Source: Euryodendron excelsum (Eukaryota; Streptophyta; Magnoliopsida; Ericales; Pentaphylacaceae). Taken from it: DNA of 64,000 nt. Numbering within the stretch: position 1 is the stretch's first letter; the number at the start of each line of letters is the position of its first letter. A program made the translations under genes and the position numbers. This document shows, piece by piece, positions 34,850 through 48,331 of this stretch. The stretch lies in NCBI GenBank assembly GCA_033060915.1, contig CM065392.1, positions 7,339,501-7,403,500 of the forward strand. The letters run 5' to 3'. Under the pieces are notes generated by a model. That model was not told the origin of the DNA. It saw only the letters and a list, made by a program, of their open reading frames with translations, and did not search any database.

Positions 34850-37800
34850 ATACGTAGTAAAAATAATATATATTAAATGTAATAATTTTATAAAAATAAA
34901 TTATGAATTTATATACTAATAATATGACTAAACTAAATTATAATAATATAATATAGTCTTAAAATAAGAAATCAAAAATTGATTGTAAGAAACCAAAAAA
35001 AACTTGAACTTGTAATAAGAAACTAACTTTTATTGTGAACATTTTAAAGTATTTTTTACGTTAAAATCTTGATAAAGGGCCTATAATAATCAAATATATA
35101 TGCTACATATCTTGGATGATTTTATTTAATACGTACATTTATAATGCACATATAACTACTTAAAAATAAAAATTACCTAAAAAAGAATTTAAAATTTTAA
35201 GTTAGGTAGATTTGATTTACCTAGAACATTTCAATTTCATCCAATATTTACTGCTTATACATAGAAGGTAACTTTTTTTTATTTATATTTTATGTTTTGA
35301 TCAATACTATTATGAGATATATGACATGACTATTTAAAAAGTTCAAAAAACTCACCCAACAACTAATTGTTATAATATATAGTATAGCTAGATTTGTTTT
35401 TTTGAAAAAATCTAAAGGAATTTGGATAGAAAATTTCATAGTTTTGAATTAAATGAAGGACTTCCTAAATTATAAGGGAAGAACCTGCAAACATTTAAAA
35501 ATAAGAATACAAATATTTTGAATTTCATATAAAACTTTCCAAAATAAGATGAGATTTTAGTAAAGATTTATTAATCATGAAATAAGTAAATTATTTTATA
35601 TTTTATGGTTAAACCTACTCTATTACAACAGATTTAGTATTAGTAATTTAAAATTTTTAAAAAACTAAGAAAATCATTTTATGTCTTTCAACATTAAAAA
35701 CCCAACAATATATTGCTATAAATAGATAGCTATCAAACACATTATGTTAATTTGCACAACATAATAATATATCAAAACTTATTACTAAAGTAATAAGTGT
35801 CATGTCAATATTACCAAATATTTGAATTTTTCATAAATTTAAGGGAATGGCTTTAAGAAATATCTAATAGTTTGAATTTTAAAATAAATGTAAGATTTTA
35901 GGAAAGTAATAAAATTATATTTGTTAACCAATCAAATTGTAACAATTTGTTATCCTAATATTATCAAAAAAATTTAATTTCTAGAAATTTTAAGAGAGTG
36001 ACTTGAGGGAATATATAGTTCAAGGGTCCATCTATATACTATATATTATTCTATTAGTGAGGTTCAAGCTAACCAATCAAATTGCAACATGTGGTATTTT
36101 AATATTACAAAAAATAAAAATTCTGTAAAAATTGGATTGGAATTTTATGCTTAGATCAATACTATTATGAGAAATATAATATGATTATTAAAAAATCTTA
36201 AAAATTTTACCCAACATCTAATTGCTATAATATATTGTATAGATAGATTTGTCCTTCTGAAAAAACTAAAAGGATTTGAATAAAAAATTTCACAATTTTG
36301 AATTACATGAAAAACTTCCTAAATTATAAGGGAAGAACCTATAAAATTTTTAAAACAAGAATATTAATATTTTGAATTTTATTTATAACTTTTCAAAATA
36401 AGATGAGATTTTAGTACAGATTTATTAATTACAAGAAAAGTAAAATTTTCTATATTTTATGGTTAAATCTATACTATTATAACAGAAGTATTCATAATTT
36501 AAAATTTTTAAAAACGAAAAAAATTATTTTAGGTCCTTTAATATTAAAGATCCAACTACGTATTGCTATAAATAGATAGCTATAAAAACACATTATGTTA
36601 GTCTACATAACACAATAATATATTAAAACTTAATATTAAAGTAATAAGTGTCATGTAAATAGTTCCAAATATTTGAATTTTCATAAATTTAAGATAGTGA
36701 CTTTAGGAAATATCTTATAGTTTGAATTTTAAAATAAATGTAAGATTTTAGGGAAATAGTAAAGTTATATTTGTTAACCAATCAAATTGTAACAATGTTA
36801 TTCTAATATTACCAAAAATTTTAAGAGAGTGACTTTAGGGAAACATAAAATAGTAATTAAAAGTCCATCTATATACTATATATAATTCTATTAGTGAGAG
36901 GTTTTAACTAACCAATTAAATTGCAACATGTGGTATTTTAATATTACAAAAAATAAAAATTCTGCAAAAATTGGATTAGGATTTTGAAGAGCAAAGATCT
37001 CATAACATTCTGCTATAATATATAGTATAGATAGATTAACAGTGAGTCGGTGCTATGCATGGAATGAAAATAATATATACTAAACACAAAGTTTTTATGA
37101 AAAATAAATTATCAATTGTATACACTAATAATATGATTACACTAAATTATAAAAGTCAATATATTCTTAAAATAAAGTATTAAAATTTGATTGTAATAAA
37201 ATAAAAAAAACCTTAGCTTGCCATTAAGAAACTGAGTTTTAGTACGAACCTTTTATTTTTTTTTCTTTAAATCTTGCTACGGGACTACATTAATTAAGCA
37301 TAAAAGTTACATATTTGAAATGATTTATTTAATTAAGTACCTTTAATAGTGCACATATAACTACTTAAAATTGATAATTTACCTAAAAAATAATTTGTAT
37401 TTTTTTTATTTGGGAGATTTGATTTACCTAGATTAATCGAGTATTAGTAAATATTTTAATAATTATGAATAGAAGGAAAAATCTTTTATATTTCATTGTT
37501 AGAATGAGACATGTAATTTTATTATTTAATAATTCAAAAAATTCAGTCAGCAACTAATTGCTTAAGATATAGTGTCGATTGATTTATTCTTCTTAAAAAC
37601 ATTAAAGGGAATTTGAATAGGAAATTCCACAATTTTCAATTAAACAAAAGACTTTCTAAAATTATAAGGAAAGAACTTCAAAAAATTTAAAATAAGAATT
37701 CTAATCTTTTGGATTTTATGTAAAACTTTTCAAAATAATATGAAATTTTAGTAAAGGTTTATTAATCATTAAAAAATAGTAATTTTTTATTTTATTTTAT

Positions 37801-37950
37801 GGTTAAACTATATTATTATGACCCCTGTAATATTAGTAATTTAAATTAAAAAAAATTAGATTGAATCTTTCAACATTACAAACCTAACAAAATATTGATA
37901 TAGTATAGATAGATAGCCATAAATGTACATTATAGGTGTGCATTGGATAT
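34850..37950. repeat. Complex A-B-B-A-B array of AT-rich repeats
   Basis: Block A (about 34850-35295) is repeated as A' (about 37055-37490). Block B1 (35297-36152) is followed directly by B2 (36153-37020), a tandem copy with a period of about 856 bases, each starting near GATCAATACTATTATGAG. A shorter B3 follows A' (about 37495-37940). Shared landmarks are CTAAATTATAAGGGAAGAAC, AAATAGATAGCTAT and CCATCTATATACTATATA. No coding capacity is visible. It may be a nest of Helitron-like or other non-autonomous elements, but no diagnostic ends were proven. Confidence 0.65.
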
Positions 37951-38159
37951 AGTATAGATAGATAGCCATCGGGTTACTTTAAAAATATTTTCAAACACAT
38001 ATATCATGCATCATTCATCCCAAAATGGATATAAGTGGAGATAATTGGATATAAAGTAACTAGAGATTAGTAAATGAGTTAAGGGTAAATAGATATGAAG
38101 GTATCGAAAGGGTGGTAGGGAGATAATTTTAGAATATCTTTCTTACATATAACCAACTC

Positions 38160-38515
38160 TCGGACCATAGATTTCTAGTTACAAAGACCAACTCGGTGTC
38201 ACGTTTTCAAAAATGGCTTTAAAATGTTTTCAAAAAGTTGATAAAAACCTATTTTCTCAAAACCTCTTAAGAGGATATTTTCAAAATATTTTTGAAAAAC
38301 CTAAGTTTAATTTTCGGATTATATTTAGTTTTAAGTGACCTAGCTCATCTTTAATCATGTTAGGTGGCGAATCCAAATTTTTTTAAAAAGTCCTTATTCA
38401 AATTCATTTCAAAATTAAACCCCAATCACATTTGTCCCTTTAGGAGGGTAGGTTCTAAATATTGGTCTTCTTCCCGAGCCTGAAGGACTTGGGTGAAAAA
38501 TCGAGGCGTGACATA
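38160..38515 (+). mobile_element. LTR fragment of a gypsy element
   Basis: The text AGGTGGCGAATCCAAATTT, followed by repeated TTTCAAAA runs, CCCGAGCC and an end reading GAGGCGTGACA, resembles the common plant gypsy LTR end built round 'GGTGGCGACTCC' and '...GGCGTCGACA'. No partner LTR was found. Confidence 0.4.
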
Positions 38516-38714
38516 GTATATAAATACTATATAATACGTAAGATATAATTTGTTAAATGTAATATAACAATTCGATCGCATATGTTATTTTTTTATGTGA
38601 TACAGTATATATACTACAATATTGTAATTATAATATATTATTTGTGCAAATGTATCATATATGTAGTATATAATACATAATATATATTTATTATTCAACA
38701 ATATATACAAACCA

Positions 38715-39870
38715 TATTGTCTATGTATTAGATGCATCCTTTGCTTCATCAACCAAGATACAAAATTTAGCATCTTTAATTTTTTCACGAATTTTTTTCT
38801 CATTTTCTTAGAGAGAATATACAAAATCTCCTTTTGAATAATTAGTGAGGTATACTTGCATTTTTGGGGGCTTTGTTTCAAAACAACATCATCAATTTCA
38901 ATATTCAACTTTCTGATAGGCTTGACCATTTCAATTAAATTGCCGTGGTTCTTAGAATTAAGAGATTCATTGTGGCCTCTAAAAGCACATGCTTGCAAAC
39001 TAAATCATCGAACACTCTCAATTGTTGTTTTAAGACGCAATCTATTGTTTTGAATTTTTATTGTGGTTTGTGCATTTATGACTTTATCAATATGTCGAGC
39101 CACATTCCTCAAACCCTCAATAGATTGGACATCATTGTTATGTGGTGAAGTGAGACCTCTTACATGATTCAAAATGACACATTTGTTTCCATCATTAATC
39201 CTCTTCCAATTTCAAAACCCGTTGTTGGCGAATGTGGGGTGCCTTGATGTATTTGTATAAAAAAGGAAGCATGGAAAACAAAATATTGCATCCTTAGAAG
39301 GGAAATACTTTAACAAAAAATATTGTTTGAACCAAGCAAATTGGAATTGATGATATTGTTTTATTGATTCCGATCGCGGATACTTTGAAAGAATAGGTTG
39401 GTACAGCTTTGCTTTGATATAAACTCGTTTAACCTTATTACGTTGATTAACATGATATTACCATATAGGAATACGTAACCCCATATCTCTCTCAAGATTA
39501 GTATCATCAAATTCAACTATTCGAGATTTAGGAGGCTTCTCATTAATTGAAGTACCAACATTAGATAGAAAATGTATATTACTTTTTGATATATCAATTT
39601 TTGGTTTGAAAAATGAAAATATATTTTTTTCTCTGTTATCCCCTTTATGTACCATCATAAAATATTTTTGTTGATAAAAAGAAGAACAAAACATATGTTT
39701 TAACAAGATTAACAAATGTGCGCCTATGCAAAAGAATCATTAATTTAACAAATTCTACACATTCAAATATACCACGAACGTGCGCCTGTGCAGATGGATC
39801 ACCTATCCAACAAATAAGAGCACTGATCTTACTAATAAGAAACACGACTAAAAAATATATACTCTAAAAT
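38715..39870 (-). pseudogene. hAT-like transposase pseudogene (ZMYM1-like, TTF zinc finger / DUF4371)
   Basis: On the - strand, fragments appear in the order expected of this plant family: IFSFFKPK, SRIVEFDDTNLERDMGLRIP, YHVNQRNKVKR, a TTF-type finger piece FCFPCFLF, NWKRINDGNKC, and ACAFRGHNESLNSKNHGNLI. The last part, WLMKQRMH (in an ILVDEA context), is where catalytic sequence would follow, but it is cut off near 38715. Several stops and frameshifts are present. The dimerisation region is missing. Confidence 0.65.
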
Positions 39871-40963
39871 AGCTTGTTGAACCTTTTGTGATTGACTCCT
39901 TAATGATTTCCTGTAAATTTTTTTTTTTAATATGAGTAAGAAGCACTCCACAATTTTTTAGTTTTCAAATTCAATGCTAGCTATCCTCGGATCTATCAGT
40001 TTGGTTAATACTAACTTGAATGCAAAGCTACTCTATTCTTTATTCGCTTTGGTCAATCACATTTTTTAATCTTCATGTTATCTATGTATTTGTGAAACAA
40101 TTATTGATGGGATCTTCAAAAGATGATAATAGAAATTAGAAAGAATAGAGCATAAACTGCTCTATTATTATACTGAAGCTTTCAAGTTACAACAATGGAA
40201 AACAGAATGGAAAAACAATCATACAAAATCAATGACTCTGATTATATGTATATATATATAACATATACACATATTCTCTGTTAGACATGTGTATTATTAA
40301 TGAAGTTTCTCAGTAATTTCCTTTGCTTTGTCTAAAACATATATATAGGTACATATATATATGTACACAAATCAATTGGGACGAAACCCAACTCCATATT
40401 GCCGTTGCCACCACAAATCAATTGGAAAAACACAAAATACTTGTAAGAGGATGAAGCACCGAAGGTCGAGTCTATTATTCTCCTTCTCTCTCTCTCCTAG
40501 GGCTGTTTTTAATGCTTAACTAATTAATTTGATTTTTATTGGGTTTAAGAATTAAGAGTGAAGTGAACTGTAATTAATTGGGTTGAGCAAAATAATAAAA
40601 GTTATTAGGCTGAGTAATAAAAAAGGGAGGGGGGGGGTGGCTGGGCAATATTGGAGTGAGGTAAACTTAAATTTTGAAAAAGTTCGAACATAAAAATAAG
40701 AAGTTGGGCTGAGCTCCCCTAAGCTATAGCCCAGGGGAGCCTTCGGCATCCTTCCGTCCTTGTATACAAACACATATAAGTATACCTATATACATGTATT
40801 TTTATTTATTTATATATAAGGATACATATATATAAGAATACATACGTATATATAAACGCTATATATCTTTCCATGTATTTTTAAATTTATAAATATGTTT
40901 CGATGTATCCTTAAATTTATATAGGAATATATCAAAAAATTGATACATATATACATGCATACA

Positions 40964-41002
<39 letters not shown>

Positions 41003-41187
41003 TAAATATATTATATATTATAGTAATACGTTGTTAGGTCTTTAAGTTTGAAAGCATTAATTCATTTTTCTCACATTTTTCAATTTAAAAAATATAAAAG
41101 TACAAATGTTATAGAGTCATTAATTCTTTAAATTATATAGTAATGTTCTTTTGAATCGTAATCATTTCAATATGGAAACTGCAAACA
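39871..41187. other. AT-rich spacer, nothing recognised
   Basis: No gene is seen. An (AT)n tract lies at about 40970-40994, and repeated ATACATATATATA text runs from 40770 to 41000. Confidence 0.4.
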
Positions 41188-41610
41188 GGCATTTAAGAAA
41201 ATACATAAAATTTTAAATATAAATAAGTCATTATGAATTCTTTATAGTTAATATAGTAACTAAATCTATTTAATCTATTCAAATTCCTATAAATAGTATT
41301 TTTTTCAAAGCATTTTAACTTTTTTTTTTTTTGAATTGAGTCTTGACTGGATTTTAAGTATATTTACTTGTGGAATTTTTTATGAATCGATGGAAATTTT
41401 AAAAGTCATTTAAGATAATATATAAAAACTAAATATAATTATGTCATTATTTATTTTTAATATTCAATATGACAACTAAAATTTAACAATCAATTCAAAT
41501 TCCTATAAATAGTGCTCTTTTCAAAGTAATTTAATTTTTTCAAAAATTGAGTTGTAAGTTGAAGTTAAGTATCTGTACATATGAAATTTTTAATGGATTA
41601 ATTTTCTCAA
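41188..41610. repeat. Tandem pair of about 215-bp AT-rich repeats
   Basis: Both copies (from about 41188 and about 41405) contain CATTTAAGA, then TTCAAATTCCTATAAATAGT, then TTTTTCAAAG or CTTTTCAAAG, in register with a period near 217 bases. Identity is moderate. No coding capacity is visible. Confidence 0.6.
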
Positions 41611-42967
41611 ACTTTATACTATGTTTAATAAAGGAGGTTATTAAGCATATAAAACAAGAATTATTGGAGAAGATACACCTATTTCTGTTTGTTTCATATA
41701 AATTTTTTAATTTATTTAACATTTATGAATTTGTTCAACTATATCAAATAATTACCTAAAAAAGAGGAAAGAAAAAAAAAAAGGAAAAAGAACTAGGAAA
41801 TCATATATAAATAAAATACAAAACTTTTTATGAAAATAGCTTTACAAATGTACCTTATTTAAGCATGGAATCAAAAGATTTACTCATACTTATCTTAATC
41901 AACTTATGAAAACGTAATTAATCTCTTTTTACTATTATTTTATATTTTCTTAAAATTAAACTACAATAACATTGTTTTATTAATTTGAATGAATAGAGAT
42001 TAGTCATACATGTATATAAGATATCAAGACTAAGATAGATTGAATGAATATAATGGTATGAAAGTCCAGTAGTGAGATAACACCAACTGTTAAGTGCTAA
42101 TTCATATTAAATTGTGATATATATTGTCTTATTACATCAAAAGTATGAATTTGTTATTAATAGAGAGATCTTTAGTAATAAAATAAATAGCACATAACAA
42201 AATTTTGATAGATAAGAGTACCGAAGAAAGTGAGAAGAAAAAGAGAGGACATAAAATGAACAATTGTAGACGTGTGGTAAGTTTTTTTTTTGTTATTGTT
42301 TTCTCTGTTAGGAGATGTGGCCTGTATGTATATGCAAGGTCTGGATATACATTTTGTTTTTACTTTGTTCTTTTATTTATAATAAAGCCAAATCTAAGAG
42401 GTTGCCTCAAACATAGATACGAATGGCAATAGACCGGGACAGGACGAAAGTTAGGACCTCTATATTTGCCTCCATCTAAAATATTCATCTACATCCCCAC
42501 CTCTATTTTTGCATGGTGATTAATTTAGAATTACATTCCCGCCTCCATTCCCGCTCCAGCCTTCGCCCCAGCCCAAACCTAAGCCCAAACTTTTTTTTTT
42601 TCCTTTTTTTTTGGTACAAAGGAAACAAACAATACAAACTTCAAGAAAAGGAAAAAAAAGAAAAAAAAAGAAAAAGAACAAAGGTATCATGAATATAAAT
42701 AGTATTATGGTCTCCACTTAACAGTAAGATTGAATTAACGTTAAAATATTTTAGGTTACATATACATCAAAATAGTGTTGTTGTACTATCAAAAAACATT
42801 AAAGCTTAAAATAATAAATTAAAAGCCCATTTAACAAACAATATTAAAAAAAACTATTGAATATAAGTTGGACACTAATCAACATAAAGCCTAATGATGG
42901 TATTGCTAGCACATCAAACATAAAAAACTAAAAGCGGCCAATATAAAAAATAAAAAAATGTTAAAAT

Positions 42968-42994
42968 GGGGGGGGGGGGGGGGGGGGGGGGGGG
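42968..42994 (+). repeat. G(27) homopolymer
   Basis: Twenty-seven consecutive G lie within otherwise AT-rich sequence. Together with the tracts at 280-301, 16720-16735 and 63375-63402 (as C) it is one of four long G/C homopolymers in the window. Confidence 0.8.
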
Positions 42995-43270
42995 AGTTAG
43001 GGGAAGAACTTAGTTTATTCCCATCTCTAGCTCTGCATGAATTTTTATTTTATATTCTTCATCCCCACCCCAAACAGGGATTGATGTGGTCGGATCTCTA
43101 CTTTTTCTTGCTCCATTGCCATCAACTTTGGAGATGTTTGAACTACTAAACTTTGGATATTGTGAATATAGAGTCAAGTTTAGATGACCTAGAGGACCTA
43201 TATTGATGACAAATAGCATATAGTTCTAAAGTTACTTCAGTTTATCCTTAGTGTAGTTTTACACAAAAAA

Positions 43271-43274
<4 letters not shown>

Positions 43275-43339
<65 letters not shown>
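43275..43339. repeat. (GA)32 microsatellite, 3' flank of the orphan exon
   Basis: It is positionally equivalent to 27909-27934 and 44479-44586. Confidence 0.85.
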
Positions 43340-43341
<2 letters not shown>

Positions 43342-43516
43342 GCATACCAGGTATTGAATGCATAATGTAAAAGCCCACATTACTTCTTCAAGAATAGTGC
43401 ACCACATGTGCCTTCTATTAATAATTAACTCTTTTATTCACATTTTAATATGGAAGAAGACAATACCATCCAAGATACTTCATTCCATGTAGAAACTTTT
43501 GTTATAAAACAGAGTT

Positions 43517-43606
43517 CTAATTGGAACCTTTATCGACTCTTGGATTATATAAAAAAATCGTTGTTCCATCCAGTTCTTGAATTGGCGTTGCATTCGTCTC
43601 AAATCC
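43517..43606 (-). pseudogene. Orphan terminal exon of alpha carbonic anhydrase
   Basis: This 90-nt copy of exon 7 reads GFETNATPIQEL, then DGTTIFLYNPRVDKGSN and TAG, with no internal stop. An intact acceptor (TTTTTCAG) precedes it. It differs from the gene 2 exon by only three or four residues (R to T twice, R to K). It lies about 1.2 kb beyond the 3' end of gene 2 on the same strand. It could therefore act as an alternative last exon if transcription reads through, or be inert duplication debris. Confidence 0.75.
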
Positions 43607-44475
43607 CTGAAAAAGCACAAAGCATTAACTCGAAGTCCAGTAGTGAGACAGTGCCGATGGTTCAATACTAATTCGTATTAAACAGTATGACTTTGTTATT
43701 CATAGATAGATTTTTAATAATGAAATCACTAACACATGACAAAATTTTGATAGATAAGAGTATCAAAGGACTTTGTACTACTAGACTATGAACTTAATTT
43801 TCATAATAATGGCCTAGATTTAATATTTTTTTATAATTTCTTTTCAAACTTGCACATGGATCAATAAATTTGATGTTGAAATGTATAACAAATGTATTTA
43901 GGATTTACTCCTAATAAACACATATATATTAAATATGTGACTGAGTCATTATATAAATTATTCTTGCTATATTTTCTCTCTTTGGCTATTAGAATATAAA
44001 AAACGTTTCTAACATATTTCATTTAATTTCATATTTCAATACCATTGCTGAAGTCATTCCTTTAAAAGTAAGTTGTGTAGTTGGTAGCAAATAACTATAC
44101 GCGGCATGAAAGGGCGATAAAAAGAAAGTGAGGAGAAAAAGAGAGGACATAAAATGAACAAGTCTAGACTTGTGCGATATGTTTTTTTTACTCTGTTAGA
44201 AGCTGTGGCCTGCATCTATATGCAAGGTTTGGAAATACATTTTGTTTTTATTTTGTTCTTTTATTTATAATAAGCCAAATCTAAGAGGTTTCCTCAAGCA
44301 AACTATACACCATGGAGAGGTTTGAACTACTAAACTTTGGATATTGTGAAGAAAGGGTCAAGTTCAGGTGACCTAGAGGACCTTTGTTGAGTTCATGCAG
44401 CATCATTTGATTCACAAATAGGATATAGTTCTAAATTTACTTCAGTTTATCTTTAATGAAGTAGTTTTACCTAAG

Positions 44476-44591
<116 letters not shown>

Positions 44592-44707
44592 CATGCCACT
44601 ACATGAACAAAAAATTGGTATTGACTTGGTTCATGCTCAATGTATATACCCACATTACTTCTTTAACAATAGTGCACCACAAGTGCCTTCTATTAATAAT
44701 TAAGTCT

Positions 44708-44713
44708 TTTATT
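44708..44713 (-). terminator. Candidate poly(A) signal of carbonic anhydrase gene 2
   Basis: AATAAA on the - strand lies about 80 bases after the stop codon, conserved in all three copies of the 3' region. Confidence 0.4.
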
Positions 44714-44791
44714 CACATTTTAACATGGAAGATGACCATAAAATCCAAGATACTTCATTCCATGTAGAAACTTTTGTTTTAAAACAGATTT

Positions 44792-47700
44792 CTAGTTGGA
44801 ACCTCTATCGACTCTTGGATTATATAAAAAAATCGTTCTTCCATCCAGTTCTTGAATTGGCCTTGCATTTGTCTCAAATCCCTGAAAAAGCACAAAGCAA
44901 CACACAGCTCAAAATCTTGACAACAAAAGTTTTTTATAGATAAAAAAGTTGTGTACTACAATTTTTTCAAGAACTTCAGGAAAAAGTTAGACAAGAAATA
45001 AAACCCGAACGAGGTATTTTATACACTGGTATTTAATGTTTTCGGCTTGTTTTAGGATTATTTTAATCAAAATAACTACTCATCTCGGAAACACTTACAT
45101 CATGGACAGCATCCCTTAATGCATGAACTTGCTCCCTTGAAATTGTTCCCACCTACGGACAGGAAATGGACATTAATAGGCTATGATGGCCACGTAAACC
45201 CTTTTTCTTTTTTCTTTTTTCTTGTTTTAAATGAAAGAAGTTGAAGACTATTAACCTTCTCGACTATTGTCCAAATAACACCCTCTGTGCATGGAGGAAC
45301 AGTAAGAGAACCCATATATCTGTAGTAATTCCTGCTCCCAAACTTGATATCACCCGGATTAACAATCCCCAAGTCTTTTTCTCCTTTGACAATCGATCTG
45401 ATGTGGCTTATCAGCTGCTAGAAAAGGAAATTTTGAGAAACTGTCTTAACAAACTTGTACCAACTATAGTTTCAAACTGATTTACTGATTAACTCATAAA
45501 GAATTCTCCTAGTAAATTGAATTTCAAAATTACTTTACAACTGCTCGTTTCACCGTCTCCGTACAAATAAATGTGGAAACCGTAGACCAATTGAACAAAA
45601 AGAAACTGGACTGATCACCTTCATTTATCAGGAATAGCTCTTACTTATATATGGGCACTTAAAATGTATAGTTTTGGCTAGTTATTTACGACGAGTCAAT
45701 AAAACAAACGGCCGTTGTATATTATGAGCCACAATATGGCATGCAAAACATGCATTGTGCAAGACAAGAGGCTATTATGTAGGCAAAAAAGCATGTGAGA
45801 TGGATGGCCATAAGAGAAGCCCATCTCATTACCTTCGCAAGGAAAGGATCAGGATGGCCATATTTGTATATAATTGCCACCACAGCTATTTTTCCATTCG
45901 AGCTGAGATGGATAATGTGAAGCTCTAAATGGTACCTGCAAAAATTAGGTGGAAGAGGGTGGGAAATACATATATGCTACATATGTCAAAATACAAGACA
46001 AACTTTCTGGAGAGACAAAAAGCAAAAAGAAAAGAAAAAAAGAACAGATGAGAAACCTTGTTCCATTGAAGGTGTGCTCAGAAGGAGAATGCCAATGACA
46101 CTGTAAGAGTCTGTAGTCAGTTCCATTTATGCTAATTTTTCCTGCGTCTCCTTTCCATGTAACCTGAAAGAAAACGTGTATCAGATAAGTAGCGGGCCAA
46201 AGGAGAATGACAATAGAAATTTTATGGCCAAAATCGAGTTGAACAGTGAAACAATCAATTGGATTTCTTCTTTGCTTGAGCAGGCTTCAATTTAAATACA
46301 TCAAATGATCATGTACTGTTATGACACACCACACGCATAAAAGTAAAACCAAGTATCATCATAGCCAAAATATGTATCCCGAGCTCATGGTCATGACTTC
46401 AAATGGTCAGAAATTAATTACATCTATGACTAGCTTTGCATATGCTGCTTAAAGTTAATCATAGACCAATTTCAAAGTATTTTTGATCCACTGATTGAAA
46501 ACTCAAGTAGGTAGCACATGCATTGACTAGATGGAACTATGATTCCTCAATCTAAGTCTATAAATATTGTATATATTAAAAATGGAAAACATATACTAAA
46601 GAACATATGGTAGTTTATAGTTATTATCATATCCCCATGTTTTTAACAGCAGCAGGAGCTGGCTCCTAACCCCTTGTTATTTCCTCAGATTAGGAGAACA
46701 TATACTCATCAATGATTCCATAGTGACTCTCCACTTAAATGGTTCACAACTTCGAAGGTCACAACTCAATTACATCTATGATTGACTTGAATATCCAAAA
46801 TAACATGCTTAAGCTTAATTATCAAATAATCTAATTTATTTTTGATCCATTGATTGGAAAGTCAGACATGCATTGAAAGGATTGAAATGTGATGTGTCAA
46901 TCCAAATCAATTTGTAAGTGTCAGACATATATAAAACAGAAAACATATGTTAAAACCATATCGTGGCTTACAGTAATATCATGTCCCCTATTTTTTACTG
47001 TGGCAGGTGCTGGCTTGTAATCCTTTTTCAATTCCCCTAAATCAGGAAAAACTTGCACTCTTTCATCAAGGAGGTCGATGGGAGACTGCATTTTCCCATT
47101 GTTACAAACTTGCCAACGCTGATCAATCTGGCCCCATTGTCTTGGTCCTTTACCAGTTCCCTCCACATAGGTGAAAGGTGTTTCATCGTCTGTTTGTCCC
47201 CACAAAGAAACAATATGTGAGTCCAAGTATTAAGAGAGAATTGTACGAACATAATATATATATATGACTCATCACTTTATGCTGGCATAAACAAATGAAC
47301 CCGATCCAAATACGAGTGCTTAAAAGCAATTTTTACATGCAAGGCATAAGAGAATGCAAAGAACTTCTTTTCTTTCTTCTCAAGTTAAAAAAAGCGAGTT
47401 GATCATGGTTCAAAAAGTAGATTGAAAGAACATAGGAGAAAGGAAAATAATAGACATACAGAACCATCTGAGCCTAATAGAAGGTGATATATATTGTTCG
47501 AATCCAGTAATCTTTTTGAGCTATGATTTAACCTTAGAAACAAAGACTTGGACAGAATTTATTCATTGTTACGCAGAAAATAAAGATTAATTTGCTTTAT
47601 CTATTGTCAGGCCTAAAGAGAAGACGCACAAAGGGGCAAGAACAAAACATAAATAACTATTTACACATTGACACTTAGGGTGTTCACGGGTCGGGTTGAG

Positions 47701-48259
47701 TAGTGATCCACCAACTAAACCACTAAAGTCGAGTTCATAAATATTGGAATCGATTTCGACTTGTTTTGTGATCGTGTTGATTCGGGTTAGGTTAGAAATT
47801 CATCTCTTATTGCAAAAAAAAAAAAAGAAAAAAAGTAAGTAATGAAAATTACAAATAAACGAAATCACCAAGTAAAAATTCATATGCTATTAAAATTCAA
47901 CCATTACATTAGGTCATGTTATCCATCCTATTTAAAATACCCCATAGTAACATGCTTATACATTGACAGTAGGACTGCTGGTGAGAAAAGCAGAACAAGT
48001 ATACATATGCTTATACATGTAGTCGAAGTGTATATGTTATACTTGTAACTGCATATCTATCTATGTGTTTGTATGTATTAGCACTATATGGTATTAATGC
48101 TTTAATTGGAAATTAAGAGGCGTTTCCAAAATGGGTTTAAATCAAAAGGACAATTCTCATGAATGGAATTTTGAATCTCATGGATCCATTTTCTTGTTCT
48201 TTCCGGGATGAAATGGATAAATTTCACATTACCTCGGTAACTTTAGTTGTGCTTGTGGG

Positions 48260-48331
<72 letters not shown>

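Larger units (their letters stand above)
42061..43630 (-). repeat. Upstream unit of a tandem duplication of the carbonic anhydrase 3' end
   Basis: The segment begins AAGTCCAGTAGTGAGA and includes the carbonic anhydrase 3' flank and last exon. The same opening text recurs at about 43633, so the unit is about 1.57 kb and the second unit leads into gene 2. The junction falls inside the copy of intron 6, just after AAAAAGCACAAAG (about 43622). An insertion of about 690 bases (42420-43110), including a G27 run, is private to this copy. Confidence 0.7.

Noticed and set aside
34850..37950. CRISPR-like interpretation of the repeated blocks
   Set aside because: The blocks are hundreds of bases long, diverged and in plant nuclear DNA. 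There are no short exact repeats with unique spacers.
38585..38998. 137-codon - strand open frame as an intact gene
   Set aside because: Only the first two thirds match the hAT-like family. The rest is AT-rich read-through beyond the truncation.
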